From: Desulfovibrio sp. Fe33
Lineage (GTDB): Bacteria > Desulfobacterota > Desulfovibrionia > Desulfovibrionales > Desulfovibrionaceae
Assembly (NCBI RefSeq): GCF_028532725.1
Contig: NZ_JAQKGU010000006.1
Span: forward strand, 62,001-126,000
Direction: 5' to 3'
DNA: 64,000 nt
The stretch's first letter is position 1; the number at the start of each line of letters is the position of its first letter. The notes beneath the pieces were generated by a model. It saw only the letters and a list, made by a program, of their open reading frames with translations. It was not told where the DNA came from and did not search any database. The translations under genes were made by a program, and so were the position numbers. Below, piece after piece: positions 51,395 through 59,934 of the stretch.

Positions 51395-52255
51395 ATGAAC
51401 CAGGACAAGATCCAGGGCTTCCTCCAGGAGCTTCCGCGTATGCGCGGCGACCTGCCGTTTTCGCCGGAAATCCTGGGCCGGCTGTTCGTCCAGACCGGCG
51501 AAGGCTGCTTGGTTTCCCTTGAGGCGGTTGGCGAGACCTTGGGCAAGGATCAGGGCCTGACCGCCCGTATCCTGCGGCTGGCCAATTCCGCCTATTACGG
51601 CCTTCAGGCCGAGATTCAGACGGTATCGCGGGCCGCCGCGGTGCTGGGCATGTCCGAAATCCGCAACATCGTTCTCGCGCTGGGTATCGACGGGCTGACC
51701 AAGCAGTACGGTTTGCCCGAGGATTTCGACCTCGGGAGATACTGGGCCCATCAGTTCATGGTCGCCACGGTGGCCAAGGAATTGTCCGACATGATCGATG
51801 TGGGCAAGCCGGACAGTCTTTTCACCTCCGGGCTGCTCCACGATTTCGGCAAGCTGGTCACCGCCCTGAAACGGCCCGACGACTGGTCCGCCATCCGCGA
51901 GCTCGCCGAGAACGAGCTGCTGGCCGACAGCGACGCCGAGGAGGAATACTGGGGGCTGGACCACGCGGTCATCGGCGCGCTGGTGCTGCGTTCCTGGGAC
52001 CTGCCCGCCGTGTTGGTGGAACCGGTCAACTGGCACCATTCGCCGGACCTGTCGCCCGGGCATTCCAACGAGTCCAACGTGATCTGTCTCGCGGACTGCG
52101 TGGTTCATGCGGTGGCCGAGCCGGAAGGGCCGTACGCGGAGCGCGTGGACGAGCTCTGCCAGGCCGTGGACGTGGACATGGACGATCTTTTGGAAGTCGC
52201 CGAGGAGCTTGTCGACTCGGACGACGTCGAACAATTCGTTAACGTGCTTTTCTGA
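51395..52255 (+). CDS. HDOD-domain signalling protein
   Basis: 286 residues. The ATG at 51395 has AGGAG 6 bases upstream. The HDOD domain (about 10-210) is shown by LPFSPEILGRLF, LGKDQGLTARILRLANSAYYGL, AAAVLGMSEIRNIVLALG and the HD-like HDFGKL. HDOD proteins are linked to signalling and c-di-GMP pathways without confirmed enzymatic activity. It follows the TPR protein by 42 bases and precedes recJ. Confidence 0.9.
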   Translation: MNQDKIQGFLQELPRMRGDLPFSPEILGRLFVQTGEGCLVSLEAVGETLGKDQGLTARILRLANSAYYGLQAEIQTVSRAAAVLGMSEIRNIVLALGIDGLTKQYGLPEDFDLGRYWAHQFMVATVAKELSDMIDVGKPDSLFTSGLLHDFGKLVTALKRPDDWSAIRELAENELLADSDAEEEYWGLDHAVIGALVLRSWDLPAVLVEPVNWHHSPDLSPGHSNESNVICLADCVVHAVAEPEGPYAERVDELCQAVDVDMDDLLEVAEELVDSDDVEQFVNVLF

Positions 52256-52271
52256 ACATAGGGATCAAATA

Positions 52272-53981
52272 TTGCCTTGCATCTGGAAACCCCGCAATGA
52301 GGGGGCTGCTCCGTCGTCGACGGCGGCCATGGCCGAGGAACTGAACGTATCGCCGCTTATTGTGGAGATTCTCTGGAACCGGGGATTGTCCGACGTGGGC
52401 GAGATGGACCGTTTTTTGAGTCCGTTGCTCCGGCATATGGCCAACCCCGCCGAGGTGCCCGGGCTGACCGAGGCCGCCGAGACCCTGGCCCGGGGGCTGG
52501 ACGAGGGACGCAGTCTGGCCGTATGGGGCGATTACGACGTGGACGGCATCACGGCCACGGCGGTCATCAAGGAATTTTTCGCCATGCGCGGCATGGAGGT
52601 CATGCACCACCTGCCCAATCGCATGGAGGAAGGATACGGCATGAACGTGCCCGGCGTGGAGCGCCTGCACGAGCAGGGCGCGACCATGCTTCTGACCGTG
52701 GATTGCGGCATCACGGACAGCGCGCCCGTGACCCGCGCCAGGGAGCTGGGCATGACCGTGGTGGTTACGGACCACCATCTGCCCGGCGAAACCCTGCCCG
52801 AGGCCCATGCCGTGTGCGACCCGCGCCTTGCGGAAGGCGGCCCGTGCGACGATTTGGCCGGGGTGGGCGTGGCCTTCATGCTCGTGGTCGCCCTGAACCG
52901 GCTCCTGCCCGGCGAGCCCGTGGACGTTCGTCCGCTGCTCGACCTGGTGGCGTTGGGAACCATCGCCGACATCGTCAAGCTGACCGGCCAGAACCGCATC
53001 CTGGTCAAGAACGGTTTGCTGGTCATCAAGGAAGCCAGGCGGCCCGGCATGGCGGCTCTCAAGGTGGTCAGCGATTACGACCGCCGGGCCGAGCTGGGGG
53101 CAGGCCAGATCGGGTTCCACCTTGCTCCGAGGATCAACGCCGCCGGGCGTATGGGCGATCCGGAAAAGGCCCTGAGGTTGCTGCTCTCCAAGGATTTCGA
53201 CTCGGCCATGCCCATCGCCGAGGAACTCAACGCCATCAATATGGAACGCCGCCGCCAGGAGCAGGAGATTTCCGAGCAGGCGTTCGAGCAGGCCGAGACC
53301 ATGCGCCACATGGCCGGTCTGGTTCTGCACGCCGACCATTGGCATCCGGGAATCATCGGCATCGTGGCTTCGCGGGTGGTCGAAAAATACTACCGGCCCA
53401 CGCTGCTGCTCTGCACGCCCGAGTCTTCCGAAGGGCTGCTCAAGGGGTCGGGCCGGTCCATTTCCGAGTTCAATCTTTATGACGGCCTGTCCGGCGTGGC
53501 CGACGTGCTGGAAGGGTTCGGCGGGCATTCCCAGGCCGCGGGCGTTTCTCTCAAGCCGGAGAATCTCAAGGCCCTGCGTGAGCGGTTCAACGAGCGGGTG
53601 ATCGAGAAACTTGGCTCCAAGCCGCTTACGCCCACCCTCAAGCTCGACCATGAGCTGGCCTTTTCCAGCATCAACAATACGCTGCTCAAGGAATTGGAGA
53701 TGCTCCAGCCCTACGGCATGGGCAACCCTGAACCGGTCTTCGCCACCAAGCCTGTGCGCGTGGCCGAGCACGCCCTGTTCGGCCGGGAGGGGGAGCACGT
53801 CAAGCTGGTCCTGGAGGACCCGGAGACCGGCACCAAGCTGCCCGGCAAGGCGTGGCGCATGGCCGACACCCTGACCCGCGCGGTTCACGGCAAGACCATG
53901 CGGTTTGCCTTCACTCCAAAGATCGACCGCTTCCGGGGCATCCCCACCATCGATCTGCGCATCCGGGACTGGATATTCTAG
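52272..53981 (+). CDS. recJ: Single-strand exonuclease RecJ
   Basis: 569 residues. A TTG start at 52272 (MPCIWKPRN-) gives the N-terminus usual for this family, with GGGATC upstream; the frame extends further back only inside the HDOD gene. The DHH domain has DYDVDGITATAVI and VTDHHLPGE with DCG between; the DHHA1 domain has HPGIIGIVASRVVEKY, and GFGGHSQAAG. RecJ degrades ssDNA 5' to 3' in RecF-pathway recombination and mismatch repair. It is convergent with lipA. Confidence 0.92.
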   Translation: MPCIWKPRNEGAAPSSTAAMAEELNVSPLIVEILWNRGLSDVGEMDRFLSPLLRHMANPAEVPGLTEAAETLARGLDEGRSLAVWGDYDVDGITATAVIKEFFAMRGMEVMHHLPNRMEEGYGMNVPGVERLHEQGATMLLTVDCGITDSAPVTRARELGMTVVVTDHHLPGETLPEAHAVCDPRLAEGGPCDDLAGVGVAFMLVVALNRLLPGEPVDVRPLLDLVALGTIADIVKLTGQNRILVKNGLLVIKEARRPGMAALKVVSDYDRRAELGAGQIGFHLAPRINAAGRMGDPEKALRLLLSKDFDSAMPIAEELNAINMERRRQEQEISEQAFEQAETMRHMAGLVLHADHWHPGIIGIVASRVVEKYYRPTLLLCTPESSEGLLKGSGRSISEFNLYDGLSGVADVLEGFGGHSQAAGVSLKPENLKALRERFNERVIEKLGSKPLTPTLKLDHELAFSSINNTLLKELEMLQPYGMGNPEPVFATKPVRVAEHALFGREGEHVKLVLEDPETGTKLPGKAWRMADTLTRAVHGKTMRFAFTPKIDRFRGIPTIDLRIRDWIF

Positions 53982-54006
53982 GACGCCGCTCCAACGGCGT
54001 CGGGCC

Positions 54007-54061
54007 GAAAACGATCAAGGCCGCCGGGGACAGTCTGTCCCCGGCGGCCTTGATCGTTTTC
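54007..54061. terminator. Long perfect hairpin, bidirectional terminator between recJ and lipA
   Basis: A 26-bp perfect inverted repeat, 54007-54032 with 54036-54061, and a 3-base loop GTC. GAAAA and TTTTC at the ends give a T-run for both directions, so it ends recJ on plus and lipA on minus. The stem is unusually long. Confidence 0.87.
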
Positions 54062-54077
54062 AATATCCGGTGGGCGG

Positions 54078-54947
54078 CTATACGAAGTCGGCTGCGTTGT
54101 AGCTTGAGCGGACCAGCGGGGCGCTGAACATGTGGCGGATGCCGCGTTTTTTGCCTTCTTCGGCGTACCTTTCGAATACCTCGGGCTCCACGTACCGCCT
54201 GACCATGGGATGGAGGCGGCTCGGCTGCATGTACTGGCCGATGGTCACGATGTCGCAGTCACTGGCCGCCAGGTCGTCCAGGGTGGTCATGATCTGCTCG
54301 TCGGTTTCGCCCAGCCCGACCATGATGCCGGATTTTGTGGGAATGGCCGGGGCCATGCGCTTGGCGTTGCGCAGCAGGTCCAGGGACTGGCGGTAGTCCG
54401 CCTGGGGCCGTATGTCGCTGTACAGGCCGGGCACGGTCTCAAGGTTGTGGTTGAGCACGTTGGGCCGGGCGTCGAGCACGGCGGCGAGAGCTGCCTCGTC
54501 GCCCTGGAAGTCCGGAATGAGCACTTCCACGGTGCAGCCGGGCATGGCTTCTCGCACGGCCCGGATGGTCGCTGCGAAGTGGGCGGCTCCGCCGTCGGGA
54601 AGGTCGTCGCGGGTGACCGAGGTGACGACCACATGCTTCAGCGCGAGTCGGCGGGCGGCCTCGGCCACACGGCCGGGTTCTGTCTGGTCCAGGGGGTCCA
54701 GGTCGCCGGAGGTTATGTTGCAGAACGCGCAGTTGCGCGTGCAGATGGCTCCCATAATCAAGAACGTGGCCACATTCTTGGAGAAGCACTCCCACTTGTT
54801 CGGACACTTGGCGGACTGGCAGACCGTGTTGAGCCGCAGGTCGCCGATAAGGTCCGAGGTGTTGGAGAAATTTTCGTTACAGGGCAGCTTGATCCGCAGC
54901 CACGGCGGAATCCGCAAAGGTTTTTGCGAAGGCGTTTTCAAAGACAT
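54078..54947 (-). CDS. lipA: Lipoyl synthase
   Basis: 289 residues. The ATG at 54947 has GAGGAGGTCAAGC upstream on the minus strand. Auxiliary cluster Cys43, Cys48 and Cys54 and the radical SAM triad Cys69, Cys73, Cys76 (CTRNCAFC) are present; the C-terminal RSSY gives the conserved Ser ligand. LipA inserts two sulfurs into octanoyl groups to form lipoyl cofactor. Its 5' end lies inside the 3' end of lipB (71-base overlap). Confidence 0.96.
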   Translation of the reverse strand: MSLKTPSQKPLRIPPWLRIKLPCNENFSNTSDLIGDLRLNTVCQSAKCPNKWECFSKNVATFLIMGAICTRNCAFCNITSGDLDPLDQTEPGRVAEAARRLALKHVVVTSVTRDDLPDGGAAHFAATIRAVREAMPGCTVEVLIPDFQGDEAALAAVLDARPNVLNHNLETVPGLYSDIRPQADYRQSLDLLRNAKRMAPAIPTKSGIMVGLGETDEQIMTTLDDLAASDCDIVTIGQYMQPSRLHPMVRRYVEPEVFERYAEEGKKRGIRHMFSAPLVRSSYNAADFV

Positions 54948-55536
54948 GCTTGACCTCCTCCATGCATATGTCCCGCCCGGCTTCGGCGGACAGGGAGGTG
55001 GGCACCGCGCCTTGGATGCCGCACAGGGTAATGGCGTTGAACAGGCTTGTGTCGCGGGCCACGTTCAGGGCCAGGCCATGATAGGTGACCCAGCGGCGCA
55101 CGCCGATGCCCATGGAACATATTTTACGCGTTTCGTCCACCCAGACGCCGGGATGCTTGGGCCGCCGGATGGTCGCGACGCCGAAACGGGCGCAGGTGTC
55201 CATGACGGCCTGCTCCATGTCGTGAAAGAACTTGCGCATTCCGCCGGGACGCTTTTCCACGCGCCAGATGGGGTAGGCCACCAACTGGCCGGGAAAGTGG
55301 CAGGTGATGTTCCCGCCGCGCGTGGTCTGGACCAGCTCGATGCCGTGCTCCGCGAGCCTCGCCGGGTCGAGAAGCAGGTTCTCCGCGCCGCCCTGGCGGC
55401 CCAAGGTGATGACCTTGGGGTGCTCCAGCAGAAACAGGGTGTTTTCCTGTTCACCGCTGGTCACCGCGTCCAGGGCCTTCAATTGCAGAGCCTCGGCCTC
55501 CTTGTAGCCGATGAGCCCGAGGTCGGCGATCCTCAT
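54877..55536 (-). CDS. lipB: Octanoyltransferase LipB
   Basis: 219 residues. The ATG at 55536 gives MRIADLGLIGYKEA. LGRQGGAENLL, TTRGGNITCHFPGQLVAYPI and SMGIGVRRWVTYHGLALNV with the family Lys changed to a nearby Gly-Ile-Gly context; KHPGVWV and ICMEEVKHVF are also visible. LipB transfers octanoyl from ACP to apo-proteins, the step before LipA. It overlaps lipA by 71 bases and the upstream Rsm22-like gene by 4 (ATGA). Confidence 0.92.
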   Translation of the reverse strand: MRIADLGLIGYKEAEALQLKALDAVTSGEQENTLFLLEHPKVITLGRQGGAENLLLDPARLAEHGIELVQTTRGGNITCHFPGQLVAYPIWRVEKRPGGMRKFFHDMEQAVMDTCARFGVATIRRPKHPGVWVDETRKICSMGIGVRRWVTYHGLALNVARDTSLFNAITLCGIQGAVPTSLSAEAGRDICMEEVKHVFENAFAKTFADSAVAADQAAL

Positions 55537-56660
55537 TTGCCCCCCCGGGACTTGTAGGGAAGGATGAACGCTTTGGACTTGAGGTCGATCTTCCGGTTGG
55601 CGGGCCACTCGGGTGCGAAAGCCTGGCCCGGAAAGAGCGGGCGCGTGCCAGCCGGGTAATCGATGAGCGTCAGCCCCCGGTCGGAACAGGCATACTGCCC
55701 CTTGCCGCCGTGGAGCTTGAACGGTTCGGAGATGGCCCGGACCATCCCCCGTTCGGGCGCGCCGCCGGGCGAAAGATAGAGGAAGTTGAGGCTCGCGTTG
55801 TCCTTGGTCAGGGAGGCCTCCCCGGAGATGGCGTTCAGCCATTCGGGCGCGCCTTTGGTGGAGAAGTTGAAGTGGCACCACGGGGCTCCCTGGCCCAGTG
55901 CGGGCATCGGACAGTCCAGGGCGTGAGTGCATGGCGCGATGGGCTTGTATCCTTTCTCCAGCAATTGGGCGCGCATTTCACTGATGATCCGGCCGCTCAG
56001 GCGAACACCGGTCTCGACAATGAGGATGCGCCCGGTCTCCTTGGTGGCGCCCACCAGGTGCGCTGCCAGTTTCTCGGCCTGGGGCCGGGTGGTGCGGCCG
56101 GACCAGTCCAGCTCGTTGAAGGCGTTGGCGGCCATGATGAGATCGGCCTTCTCGCGGATGTGGTCCAGGAATCCGGCCTTTACGGTCTTGATGCGCCAGG
56201 GCGAGTCTTTTCCCGCCAGAGCCTGGAAGAGCTTCACGCCCGTGTTCATGGTCTTGGGAGCGATGTCCAGGCAGGTAAAGTCGAGCCGCCGGTCGCGCAG
56301 GTGGGGGCGGGCCATCCACAGGGCGAGCACCGTGGTCAGGGGGCCGGAGCCGAGGTCCGCCACGTGCCCGTTTTCCGGGATGTCCATCTCCAGGCCGGAG
56401 AAGAGCCGGGACAGGCGGAAGAGGTTCCAAGGCAGGAAATAGTAGAGATACGGCGACAGGAACTTGGCGTCCGTCATGTACTCCTTGCGCCGGGTGGACC
56501 GTTCATTGGTCAGGCTGCGCGACATGTCACGGATGTCGTACTTCAATTGGTCGCGGTGTTTGCCCTTGAGGGGCCACACGAGTTTGAGGATATCTTCGAA
56601 CCGGGCGAGCTGCCCGGCGTTTTCTTCGGTCAGGTTGGGGAACAGGCCGTCAATCGACAT
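55533..56660 (-). CDS. Rsm22/METTL17-like small ribosomal subunit methyltransferase-like protein
   Basis: 375 residues from the ATG at 56660. The SAM fold is visible in HVADLGSGPLTTVLALW and LDFTCLDIAPKTMNTG, followed by ANAFNELDW. A C-terminal cluster motif, IAPCTHALDCP (Cys244, Cys250), PWCHF (Cys262) and YACSDRG (Cys325), matches the four-Cys 4Fe-4S site of Rsm22/METTL17. Eukaryotic members bind the mitochondrial small ribosomal subunit and are linked to Fe-S status; a bacterial target is inference. It overlaps lipB by 4 and the ASKHA gene by 11 bases. Confidence 0.82.
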   Translation of the reverse strand: MSIDGLFPNLTEENAGQLARFEDILKLVWPLKGKHRDQLKYDIRDMSRSLTNERSTRRKEYMTDAKFLSPYLYYFLPWNLFRLSRLFSGLEMDIPENGHVADLGSGPLTTVLALWMARPHLRDRRLDFTCLDIAPKTMNTGVKLFQALAGKDSPWRIKTVKAGFLDHIREKADLIMAANAFNELDWSGRTTRPQAEKLAAHLVGATKETGRILIVETGVRLSGRIISEMRAQLLEKGYKPIAPCTHALDCPMPALGQGAPWCHFNFSTKGAPEWLNAISGEASLTKDNASLNFLYLSPGGAPERGMVRAISEPFKLHGGKGQYACSDRGLTLIDYPAGTRPLFPGQAFAPEWPANRKIDLKSKAFILPYKSRGGK

Positions 56661-58197
56661 AGCTGAAACGCATCCTTTGGATGAATTGGTTGCCGAAATC
56701 GGCATCTCCGGTCAGGTCCACCCGGGTCAGTCCGCGGGACAGGGACTCGGCAAAGGTCCGCGCCGCGGGGTCGGTTAAAAACAGTTCCGTGCCGCGAAGC
56801 GACGTATTGCCCGCCTTGACGGTCCGGGCCGCGCAGCCGGGGGGGAGGAATCCCAGGGTTTCCAGGTCCGCCGGGGAGACGTGCTCTCCCAGCGCGCCCG
56901 CCAGGTGGATTTCGCCGAGTCCGCCAGGGCCGATGCCTGCGGCCTTGAGCAGGGCGGACACGGCCAGGTTGAAGGCCGCCTTGACCTTGAGAATTTCTTC
57001 CACGTCGGAGGCCGGGAAACGGACCTCCGCATTGATGGCGAAGACAGGCTCCCCTTCCTCGGAGGAAACCTGTTTGGCCAGTTTGCCCGCCAGTGGAGTG
57101 GCACCTTCGGCGAACCGCCCGGTTTCGTCCAGCACGCCGTGGGCGCGCAGGATGGCGGCCAGGGACAGGTAGCCCGTGCCGGTCATGCCGGTTCGTTCCG
57201 CGTTCGAGTCGTCGAAATAGCGGATGTCGAGCCCCTTCGGCGTCAGGGTGAAGCCGGTGATGGCCCCCGGTCCGGCGGTTCGGCCGTAGGAGAGGCCTAC
57301 GCCTTCCAGCGCGGGGCCCATGGGCACGCTGGCGCAGAGCCGTTTCTCGGGCGACAGGGCGAGGATGAATTCGCCGTTGGTGCCGAGGTCGGCCAGGAGG
57401 AAGGGATATTTGGGCGCGTTGCCGAACTCGATGGCGGTCAGTCCGGCGGACAGGTCAGCGCCCACGAAGGGCGCGAGCAGGGGCGGGATATAGGCCGGGG
57501 GCAGTCCCGGGCCGATCCGCCGCTCATCGCCGCCGAAATAGGTCAGCTCATAGGGCGCCGTGGCCAGCCCGTCCGGCTTCATGCCGAGCAGGATGTAGGT
57601 CATGGCAGGGTTGCCGGAGACGGACAGCCCGACACAGTTTCCGCCGAGGTTGCGGGAGGCGAGCCCGGCCAGCTCGACGATGCGGTCGGCGACCAGTGCG
57701 CGGAGGACGAATCGTCCCTCGGCGGTGGAAGCGGCGGCCAGCCTGGACATCACCTCGGAGCCCATGCCCATCTGCGGGTTGAGTTCCCGGCCCGTGGCGA
57801 CGGGCTTTCCGTCCGCCAGGGCGGTCCAGTGAATGGAGGTGGTGCCGAGGTCCACGGCCAGGGCGAAGTCGCCGGAGCCTTCTCCGAGGGAGCGCACCGC
57901 CCGCTGGCTGCGCACCGGCGCGGGCAGCTCAATTTCGCAGGGCTCGGACGGATGCAGGCAGGAGAGCCTCCAACCTTGCGCGAGCTTGTCCCGGCCGAGC
58001 TTCTTCAATTCGTCGCGGCCCGGCTCGGGCGCGTCTTTGACGTAGCGCACACGGCACAGGCCGCACTTGCCCAGGCCGGAACACAGCGGAACGCCGTGCC
58101 AAAGGCGGGAAAGGAAAATGGTGCGGGCCAGGGTATCGCCAGGCTTGGGTTCCAGGGCGAATCGGCCGCCGTCGTGGGTGTGTATCAGTATGCTCAC
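56650..58197 (-). CDS. 2Fe-2S ferredoxin/ASKHA-domain protein (RACo-like corrinoid activator)
   Basis: 515 residues, GTG start at 58197 with CGGAGATGAA upstream. N-terminal plant-type ferredoxin with Cys39, Cys45, Cys48 and Cys80. The ASKHA domain follows, with phosphate 1 VDLGTTSIHW at about 116 and phosphate 2 LLADLGTNGEFIL. Such proteins (RACo, RamA-like) use ATP to drive reduction of Co(II) corrinoid proteins to Co(I). A corrinoid methyltransferase is not in the window, so the target is unknown. It overlaps the Rsm22-like gene by 11 bases and lies 160 bases after the cobalamin operon. Confidence 0.85.
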   Translation of the reverse strand: MSILIHTHDGGRFALEPKPGDTLARTIFLSRLWHGVPLCSGLGKCGLCRVRYVKDAPEPGRDELKKLGRDKLAQGWRLSCLHPSEPCEIELPAPVRSQRAVRSLGEGSGDFALAVDLGTTSIHWTALADGKPVATGRELNPQMGMGSEVMSRLAAASTAEGRFVLRALVADRIVELAGLASRNLGGNCVGLSVSGNPAMTYILLGMKPDGLATAPYELTYFGGDERRIGPGLPPAYIPPLLAPFVGADLSAGLTAIEFGNAPKYPFLLADLGTNGEFILALSPEKRLCASVPMGPALEGVGLSYGRTAGPGAITGFTLTPKGLDIRYFDDSNAERTGMTGTGYLSLAAILRAHGVLDETGRFAEGATPLAGKLAKQVSSEEGEPVFAINAEVRFPASDVEEILKVKAAFNLAVSALLKAAGIGPGGLGEIHLAGALGEHVSPADLETLGFLPPGCAARTVKAGNTSLRGTELFLTDPAARTFAESLSRGLTRVDLTGDADFGNQFIQRMRFSYVD

Positions 58198-58357
58198 TTC
58201 ATCTCCGTAGGTCCGCGCAGACTAGCCTATGGGCCGGGCCGTGTAAACGGCGGGAACGCGGGACTCCCGGCGGTTGCGTCGGGGAAGGACCGTCCTGCCT
58301 CGGCTTTCCGTTTATCGTTCCGGGGAAGGCTAGGGAAGGAAGGGCCGGAGCCGGATG

Positions 58358-59155
58358 TCAGCAGCGGCTCATGCGCTGCACGGCGTCATGAAGGTGGCTG
58401 AGCCAGATGTCGACGAGGATGTCGTATTCGCCTGCGCCCCGGAGCACGGCCTCACATTCGATGCCCGCCCGTTCGAGGCGGGTCTTCCAACTGGTTTCCC
58501 CGCCGCCGACCATGTCGCGGGCGGCGTGCCAGCCCGCGCCGAAAAGGAAGGGCAGGAGGTGGGCCTTCCTGACCCCGTCCCGCTTGAACCGTTCGATGAT
58601 CGCGTCTATGCCGGGTTCGGCCTCCATGGCTCCCAGATGCACGGACGGGTCGCGTTCCTGGAAGGCGCGGTGCAGGGCTTCATAGTAGACGTTGCCGTCG
58701 TGCTTGGTACCGTGGCCCATGAACAGCACGGCGTCGTTCTCGCCCTTGCCCTGCTCGGCGATGGACAGGACCGCGTCGGCGACTTCCTCAATGCCCGCCT
58801 CTCCCGCTACCAGGGGGAAGCCGACCTCGACCCGGCGGAAGCCGTCCTCGCGGAGCATGAGTTTGTTGGCCAGTCCAAGAAGTTCGTGGAACTCCGTGCC
58901 GGGGATAAGGTGCAGGGACTGGACGGCGACGTGGGTCACGCCCTCGTCAAGGAGCCTGTTCAGGGCGGTGGGCACGGAGTCCACCGTCTCTCCCGCCTTT
59001 TTCATGTGCCCCCGGATGGTCTTGGAGGTGTAGGCCACGCGCACGGGCAGGTCCGGATAGGCGGCCCGTACGCGCTCCATGATGTGCGCGAGCGACGCCA
59101 TGGCGTTCTTGTGGCGCGAGCCGAAGGCGGCCAGGACGATGGCGGCGCGGATCAC
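58358..59155 (-). CDS. cbiK: Sirohydrochlorin cobaltochelatase, cytoplasmic CbiK
   Basis: 265 residues without a signal peptide. GTG start at 59155 overlaps the cobI stop by 4 bases (GTGA). AAIVLAAFGSRHKNA is the typical start; candidate catalytic His148 in LFMGHGTKHD and His210 in FGAGWHAARD match the two conserved His of CbiK. It inserts cobalt into sirohydrochlorin in the anaerobic cobalamin pathway. A second, exported CbiK heads this operon, so the two likely have distinct roles. Confidence 0.93.
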   Translation of the reverse strand: MIRAAIVLAAFGSRHKNAMASLAHIMERVRAAYPDLPVRVAYTSKTIRGHMKKAGETVDSVPTALNRLLDEGVTHVAVQSLHLIPGTEFHELLGLANKLMLREDGFRRVEVGFPLVAGEAGIEEVADAVLSIAEQGKGENDAVLFMGHGTKHDGNVYYEALHRAFQERDPSVHLGAMEAEPGIDAIIERFKRDGVRKAHLLPFLFGAGWHAARDMVGGGETSWKTRLERAGIECEAVLRGAGEYDILVDIWLSHLHDAVQRMSRC

Positions 59156-59865
59156 GGCTTCTTCCTCTTGACCAGGGCCAGCGAAAAATAGTGCGGCTGC
59201 TTGGGGGCGTCGTTGATGTCCATGAGGATGGACTCCTCGTCCATGCCGAGACGGGAGACGAGCACCGTGGTGTCGCCCAGGCGGAGCCTGTTCAGCAGGT
59301 CACGGATTTCTTCGAAATTCTTGTACGCCTTGAGGATGACGGCATTGTCCGCGGTGTTGAGCTGCTCTTCCAGGCGGGCCGGGTCGGCCACGCCCGAGGT
59401 GATGAGCAGGGACTCCTTGGATTCGCACAGGACCAGGCCGATGCGCGCGGCGGCGGCATGGAAGGAGGTGATGCCCGGAACGGCGCGCAATTGCAAATTC
59501 GGGTTCATGTCCAGAAGGGTGCGCTGGAGGTAACCGTAGGTGGAGTAGGTCAGGGGGTCGCCCAGGGTCAGAAAGGCGGCGTCCAGGCCCTTGTCCAGAA
59601 CCTCGGCCACAAGCTCGGCGTTCTTGCGCCAGGCAGCCTTGAGCGCTTCCTCGTCCTTGGTCATGGGGAAGCCGAGCTGCACGATGCGCACATCGTTCTT
59701 GAGATGGGGCTTGGCGATGGCGTAGGCCGTGGAATAGTCGTTCTTGGTGGAGGCGGCGGCGAAGATCACGTCCACCTGGCCCAGGATGCGCACGGCTTTG
59801 AGAGTGAGCAGTTCAGGATCGCCGGGACCTACCCCGATGCCGTAGAGAGTGCCTTTCTTGGTCAC
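59152..59865 (-). CDS. cbiL: Precorrin-2/cobalt-factor II C20-methyltransferase
   Basis: 237 residues. LYGIGVGPGDPELLTLKAVRIL and FLTLGDPLTYSTYGYL are typical of the SAM-dependent tetrapyrrole methyltransferases; VPGITSFHAAAARIG and ILKAYKNFEEI narrow it to the C20 enzyme (CbiL/CobI). With CbiK downstream it covers cobalt insertion and the first methylation of the corrin ring. CbiL rather than CobI is inferred from the cobaltochelatase neighbour. The start is preceded by a 69-base gap after the binding-protein gene. Confidence 0.93.
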   Translation of the reverse strand: MTKKGTLYGIGVGPGDPELLTLKAVRILGQVDVIFAAASTKNDYSTAYAIAKPHLKNDVRIVQLGFPMTKDEEALKAAWRKNAELVAEVLDKGLDAAFLTLGDPLTYSTYGYLQRTLLDMNPNLQLRAVPGITSFHAAAARIGLVLCESKESLLITSGVADPARLEEQLNTADNAVILKAYKNFEEIRDLLNRLRLGDTTVLVSRLGMDEESILMDINDAPKQPHYFSLALVKRKKP

Positions 59866-59934
59866 GATGAATATCCGTTATGTTTCTGTCGGTAGCCGAC
59901 TGTGTCTGTTTTGCGTGTGAAGGTCAACTGGGGC

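Noticed and set aside
58198..58357. Terminator or promoter between cbiK and the ASKHA gene
   Set aside because: Only GC-rich sequence with imperfect hairpins was seen; no clear element could be supported.
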